Shown: one piece after another, positions 14,505 to 18,111 of the stretch | Position numbering within the stretch: position 1 is the stretch's first letter | How the letters are laid out: the number at the start of each line of letters is the position of its first letter | Notes under the pieces: generated by a model | Told to the model about the DNA's origin: nothing | Database searches by the model: none | What the model saw: the letters and a program-made list of their open reading frames with translations, nothing else | Source of the DNA: CAYLNH01 sp964384625 | GTDB lineage: Bacteria > Verrucomicrobiota > Lentisphaeria > JABSQK01 | Assembly: GCA_964384625.1 (NCBI GenBank) | Contig: CAYLNH010000139.1 | Span: 1 to 18,111 of the forward strand | Reading direction: 5' to 3' | DNA length: 18,111 bases | Program-made: the position numbers and the translations under genes

Positions 14505-16363
14505 CAGAACAATCCCCATTTCTTTTTGCCGGCAGCGGACGCCTGGGTCTGCACGGTATGTGCGCCGGCGTCTCCCAGTTGCTTCTGCGACTTGATCCGG
14601 TTGCGCACGCCGCGATCGCGAATGTACATGCTGGCGACGGCGTCGGTGATCCGCTGCTTCTGCCAGAGTCCGAGGATGTAGGTATCCATCAGGCACATGC
14701 CCTGTTTGACGCCGGTTTCGAGGACGGCCTTCAAGGCGTGAGACTTGCCTTCGCGAATCAGGTTGGAGACGGCCAGGGTATTCAGCAGCAGCTCGCAGGC
14801 GACAACCCGGCCGCCGTCGGTACTGGGCAGCAAACGCTGGCAGACAATGCCGCGCAGGCTTTCCGCGACCATCGCGCGAATCTGCGGCTGCTGCGCCGGC
14901 GGAAACACGTCCAGCAGCCGGCTCAGGGTCGTCGCGGCATCGGCGGTATGCAGCGTGCCGACGACCAGATGGCCCGTCTCGGAGGCGGTGATCGCCATTT
15001 CGATGGTTTCCAGGTCGGACAATTCGCCGATAACGATAACATCCGGATCTTCGCGCAGGGCTGCTTTCAGGGCGGTCTTGAAGTTCTCCGTATGCCGGCC
15101 GACCTCGCGTTGGGTGACGTTGCAGTTGGCGGCGGTCTGGATAATCTCGATCGGGTTTTCAACCGTGATGATATGGTCGCGACGGTTGCGATTGAGTTCG
15201 TCGACCAGCGACGCCATGGTCGTAGTTTTGCCGCAGCCGACGGGTCCGGTTACGAGGATCAGACCATTGTGGAAGTCGAGCAGCTGTCGGATCGTATCAG
15301 CATTGGTGAAACCCAGTTCCTCGAGTGACCGGATCCTGTTGGGCACCACGTGATAGGTGCCGGACGGCCCTTCTTTATGAACCATCAGATTGACTCGGAA
15401 GCGGTTCCGTTCGCCCAGCGCCAGGGCCAGGTCATAGTCCTGTTGTGCCAGGAACGCGTCCTTCTGATCGGCGGTCAGCAGGGCGCAGTTCAGTTGTTCG
15501 GCTTCTTTTGCGGTCAAAACCTTGTCGGCCAGGAATTCGAGCCGGCCGTAGTGTCGGGCAAACGGGCGGGCGCCGGCGGAGATATGCAGATCACTGGCGC
15601 CGGTCATCTGCGCGGACAGGAGGAGCTTGGCCATTGACTCTTTCAGTTCCTGGTCAGCCATCGATTCGATATTCTCGAAGTCAAAGGCCTCGGCCTGGAT
15701 ATTTGCGATATCGAAGTCGAGCAGCGTCGGCGCGCGCGTCTCGTTCTTTTTCTGCAGCTTCGGCGTGGTTTCGACGGGCGGTTCACCGGCCCGGGTGGCC
15801 GCCGTTGCGGCCGTTTCTTCTTCCACGTCGATCGTAGAGCTCATCGAGATCTGTTTAATCACTTTGGACGCGGCCGGCTGCTTCTTCGGGGGCGGCACGG
15901 GGGCGAGGTCGACATCGGGCTGCGGTCCGAACTGTATGGTCTTGATGACCTTTGACGAACCGGGAGCCGCGGCGGGTTCCGGTTCGGCGGCGGTCGGCGG
16001 CGCGGGGGCTGAGTCCGTCGGCGGCGGGGCGGCGGCCTCCGATGCGGGGGACGGGGCCGCAGTCTCCGTGCTGCCGCGCTTGCGAAACGGGATGGATTTG
16101 CGTTTCTTCTGCCAGGCCGGTTCCTCGCCGGCGAAGACATTCATCGGCGGCGGCCCGCCCGTTTGCGCTTTGCGCCAGGCTTCATTGATGATGGCCTGCA
16201 GGCGCTCCTTGCTGCTGCAGAAGTCGTTGGCAAGCAGGGTCTCGGCAAACAACAGCAGATCCATACGGTCGCCCAGGGCGGCGGCGATCTGACGGCAGAC
16301 GGCCGAACTGACCAGGCCTTTATCGGCACAGAGATATGCGAACCACAGGATATCGTTGGTCAC
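14504..16363 (-). CDS. PilT/PilU-like ATPase with long N-terminal extension
   Basis: A 619-residue protein whose last 370 residues are a PilT-type ATPase: GASDLHISAG (255-264), Walker A GPVGCGKT (373-380), an altered Asp box TVENPIEI (400-407, Asn replacing the usual Asp), Walker B with E447 in DVIVIGELSDLETI, His box GTLHT (469-473), and NLIREGK (534-540). The first 70 residues form a compact, probably helical unit I do not recognise. Residues about 95-210 are a Pro/Ala-rich, presumably disordered linker holding two copies of SSKVIK/ASKVIK (136-141 and 165-170), each followed by Ser/Thr-rich sequence. It resembles PilU, the accessory retraction ATPase that works with PilT, but the extension is not part of ordinary PilU. 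The GTG at 16363 begins the protein, with GGGAG 12 nt upstream; PilT overlaps its stop. The kinase gene ends 62 nt before it. Confidence 0.88.
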   Translation of the reverse strand: MTNDILWFAYLCADKGLVSSAVCRQIAAALGDRMDLLLFAETLLANDFCSSKERLQAIINEAWRKAQTGGPPPMNVFAGEEPAWQKKRKSIPFRKRGSTETAAPSPASEAAAPPPTDSAPAPPTAAEPEPAAAPGSSKVIKTIQFGPQPDVDLAPVPPPKKQPAASKVIKQISMSSTIDVEEETAATAATRAGEPPVETTPKLQKKNETRAPTLLDFDIANIQAEAFDFENIESMADQELKESMAKLLLSAQMTGASDLHISAGARPFARHYGRLEFLADKVLTAKEAEQLNCALLTADQKDAFLAQQDYDLALALGERNRFRVNLMVHKEGPSGTYHVVPNRIRSLEELGFTNADTIRQLLDFHNGLILVTGPVGCGKTTTMASLVDELNRNRRDHIITVENPIEIIQTAANCNVTQREVGRHTENFKTALKAALREDPDVIVIGELSDLETIEMAITASETGHLVVGTLHTADAATTLSRLLDVFPPAQQPQIRAMVAESLRGIVCQRLLPSTDGGRVVACELLLNTLAVSNLIREGKSHALKAVLETGVKQGMCLMDTYILGLWQKQRITDAVASMYIRDRGVRNRIKSQKQLGDAGAHTVQTQASAAGKKKWGLF

Positions 16364-16425
16364 AGTATTGCCGTTCTCCCTATCGGTACTCCGGGTTCAG
16401 CTGCGCCGCGTCGTCGCGGGCGCCG

Positions 16426-17457
16426 TCACTGATCATCCAGGATGATCGTGGCCGTTGCGTCCGGTCGGTCCCCGACCTCATCGGCCAGACTGAATTCATT
16501 GCTCTTCGCGAGCGTGTTCTTGGTAATCCGGTACAGGTACGGGAACTGTTGCCGGAGGTAGGCTTCCAACGTCTGAATCGTGGGGCCGTAGCCGTCCTTG
16601 TAGATGATGTACTCGAGGCCCTTGGCCAGTTCGGAGGTGGAGGTATAGCGCCTGTTCGGGTCGACCTGCAGGCAGGTTTCCAGCATATCGCGCACGTCCG
16701 GATCGAGGTCGCCCGGCAGCCGCTGCCATTCAACGTTTCCGTTTTGCGCCATCTTCTCGTGGTCCTCTTCCGTTTCGCCGAAACGGATCTTGGCGCCGGC
16801 CAGCATTTCGAAGAGCACCGCGCCGAGCGAGAAGATATCGGCGCGGTGATCCACCGATTCGCGTCGCGCCTGCTGCGGCGACATATAGGTGAGCTTGCCG
16901 ACCAACTGCTGTCGGCTCTCAAGGATGCCGGCGGAGACCACGGCAATCCCGAAGTCGGTCAGTTTCGGCAGGCCCTCGGTGGTAATCATGATATTGTTGG
17001 GGCAGACGTCGCGATGGACAATCTGCAGCGGCCGGCCGTAGGTATCCTTACGCGAGTGCGCGTAGGCCAGGCCGCGGGCGATGCGACTGGCGATGAAGAT
17101 CGCCAGTTCACGGGGGATCGTCTTCTTGGTTACCGTCGTATGAAACCGGATGAACTCGTGCAGCGACAAGCCGTGGACAAACTCCATGACGATGTAGTAG
17201 CCCTCATCCATCTCGCCGAGCTGATAGATCTGGACGATGTTCTCGTGGACGAGGTTCGCCACCAGTTTGGCTTCCTGGATGAACATATCCACAAACCGCT
17301 GGTTGCTGGACAACTTGGGCAGCAATGTCTTGAGCGCGACGATCTTCTGAAAGCCGTTGACCCCATCCTGAATGGCCTGATAGACGGATCCCATGCCGCC
17401 CTCGGCGATCTTCTTGACGATGCGGTAGGTGGTCTGATCGTGAATCGCCTGAAGCAT
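16426..17457 (-). CDS. Hanks-type Ser/Thr protein kinase, soluble
   Basis: A 343-residue protein kinase. Visible elements are the glycine loop IAEGGMGSVYQA (17-28), ATP-binding K43 in VALK, catalytic loop HRDVCPNN (148-155), DFG (168-170), the activation segment ending in YMSPQQAR (191-198, in place of APE), and D207 in ADIFSLG. After the kinase core (to about residue 285) comes a 60-residue tail ending in TATIILDDQ. There is no transmembrane helix and no extracellular PASTA-type sensor, so input must be cytosolic. I start at the ATG at 17457, preceded by AAGG with a 7-nt gap, because the fold begins a few residues later; a longer frame to 17565 lacks similarity and support. Its position directly before two pilus ATPases suggests it regulates pilus retraction. 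Confidence 0.9.
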   Translation of the reverse strand: MLQAIHDQTTYRIVKKIAEGGMGSVYQAIQDGVNGFQKIVALKTLLPKLSSNQRFVDMFIQEAKLVANLVHENIVQIYQLGEMDEGYYIVMEFVHGLSLHEFIRFHTTVTKKTIPRELAIFIASRIARGLAYAHSRKDTYGRPLQIVHRDVCPNNIMITTEGLPKLTDFGIAVVSAGILESRQQLVGKLTYMSPQQARRESVDHRADIFSLGAVLFEMLAGAKIRFGETEEDHEKMAQNGNVEWQRLPGDLDPDVRDMLETCLQVDPNRRYTSTSELAKGLEYIIYKDGYGPTIQTLEAYLRQQFPYLYRITKNTLAKSNEFSLADEVGDRPDATATIILDDQ

Positions 17458-17575
17458 ATGATAACCTTGCTGAAGGTACAGTGTTACGCTGGAACCGGAC
17501 GGGCCATCCGGAGACTCTGAAGGAATGTAACTCCGGGGGACATGAGCGCAAGCGTGGCCGCTCAAAAGAGTGGGC

Positions 17576-17752
17576 TCAAGACGCGATCAGCAGCAAAGCG
17601 CAGCCACCGCCGCAGCAGAGCAGGAAGGCGATCAGATCGGCCGCCGGCCATATGATAATCGACCGGCCGATGCTCTCCCGGTAGATCAGCTTAATCGTCA
17701 GCGGAAACCGATAACGCGCAAACCGATATTGATCCACCCCGGCAGCCGTCAT
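17576..17752 (-). CDS. Possible 58-residue single-pass membrane protein
   Basis: The reading frame starts at an ATG preceded by AGGGG at 4-5 nt. The first 30 residues are basic and aromatic (YRFARYRFPLTIKLIYR at 9-25). They are followed by one long hydrophobic segment (about 31-57) with an internal Pro and the run CCGGGC. Third codon positions are rich in G and C and the codons used (CTG, ATC, GCC, GGC, TTC) match those of the certain genes, which argues that this stretch is or was coding. It lies 118 nt before the kinase start on the same strand. A second hydrophobic stretch (LLGVRFLFAAAASILARAW) occurs just upstream in another frame, so this may be the 3' part of a frameshifted two-helix protein. 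No family is recognised. Confidence 0.4.
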   Translation of the reverse strand: MTAAGVDQYRFARYRFPLTIKLIYRESIGRSIIIWPAADLIAFLLCCGGGCALLLIAS

Positions 17753-18111
17753 ACATCCCCTGCAGTTTGCGGGCCCTGCGGTCCGTCCAGGCGCGAGCCA
17801 GGATCGATGCCGCCGCGGCAAACAGAAACCGTACACCCAACAACCATCGCACAGTCACCGGATGGTCTCGGCGGAAGTCTTTCCGCCACGGATTGCCCGG
17901 GCTTCGAGGCCCGCGGCAGGCGGTGGAAGGGTTGTGTGCTGCAGCACATGACCATTTCGCCAACGCCCCCCGAGCCCGGAAACGAGCAACTCGGAGAGCG
18001 GGTGCAAGCATCCGGCCGGCGGCGTTGCCCCCGCAAAGCGGGGCAAGCACGAAATCTATCCCGCCAAGGCGGGACACGATGCTCGCATCGCTTATTCGGC
18101 ATCGCCTTGCC
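17753..18111. repeat. Non-coding stretch dense in short inverted repeats
   Basis: No convincing gene is seen in these 359 bases; the reading frames present are rich in Arg, Pro and Cys and look like shadows. At least seven hairpins or palindromes occur within 221 bases: 17870-17887 (7-bp arms, loop GTCT), 17898-17913 (CGGGC/GCCCG), 17935-17948 (perfect 14-base palindrome TGTGCTGCAGCACA), 17983-17993 (CGAG/CTCG), 18025-18046 (9-bp stem with one bulge, loop AAA), 18060-18073 (CCCGCC/GGCGGG) and 18077-18090 (CGATGC/GCATCG). It may be a structured RNA, a cluster of extragenic palindromes, or a decayed gene. Confidence 0.5.

Noticed and set aside
17870..18111. CRISPR array or integron attC-like array
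   Set aside because: The hairpins differ in sequence and spacing, with no repeated unit, no spacers of even length, and no integrase or cas gene in the window.
1..18111. Mobile element or prophage
   Set aside because: No transposase, integrase or phage gene is visible, and the tRNA-Lys is intact with no duplicated 3' end noticed nearby.

Overview
The window is a GC-rich bacterial chromosome segment, probably from the Planctomycetes-Verrucomicrobia-Lentisphaerae group; Kiritimatiellota or Lentisphaerota is my best guess. The grounds are a block of sulfatases and FAD-dependent oxidoreductases behind an AraC-type regulator, a lipoprotein (so an outer membrane is likely), and a Hanks-type kinase beside twitching-motility ATPases. 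This placement is inference: there is no rRNA in the window and no search was possible.

Layout. (1) 176-1827, plus strand: a compact operon of a five-helix membrane protein, rsmG (16S rRNA m7G methyltransferase) and a small lipoprotein. (2) 1884-4871, minus strand: a YihY/BrkB-family membrane protein overlapping an M42-type metallopeptidase, then tRNA-Lys(UUU) with encoded CCA, rpmB (ribosomal protein L28, zinc form) and a strong hairpin terminator. (3) 5151-12496, minus strand: sulfatase, three FAD-dependent oxidoreductases (two of them tandem paralogues) and a second sulfatase. A PocR-domain AraC regulator (12574-13455, plus strand) diverges from the far end of this block across a very short shared promoter. 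(4) 13434-17457, minus strand: a Hanks-type Ser/Thr kinase, a PilT/PilU-like ATPase with a 250-residue N-terminal extension, and a canonical PilT, which converges on and overlaps the regulator gene. (5) 17576-18111: a candidate 58-residue membrane protein and a stretch unusually dense in inverted repeats, with no convincing larger gene.

How the genes may work together. Region 3 looks like a small catabolic locus: the regulator senses a metabolite, and the sulfatases and flavoenzymes desulfate and oxidise a sulfated sugar or related compound. None of the five enzymes has a signal peptide, so the chemistry should be cytosolic on an imported small molecule; no transporter, glycosidase or sulfatase-maturing enzyme lies in the window. 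This is the strongest candidate for an undescribed pathway. Region 4 suggests kinase control of pilus retraction: the extended ATPase carries a long Pro/Ala-rich linker with two copies of a short Ser-Lys-Val-Ile-Lys motif followed by Ser/Thr residues, next to a cytosolic kinase gene. Both ideas are inferences from gene order and motifs.
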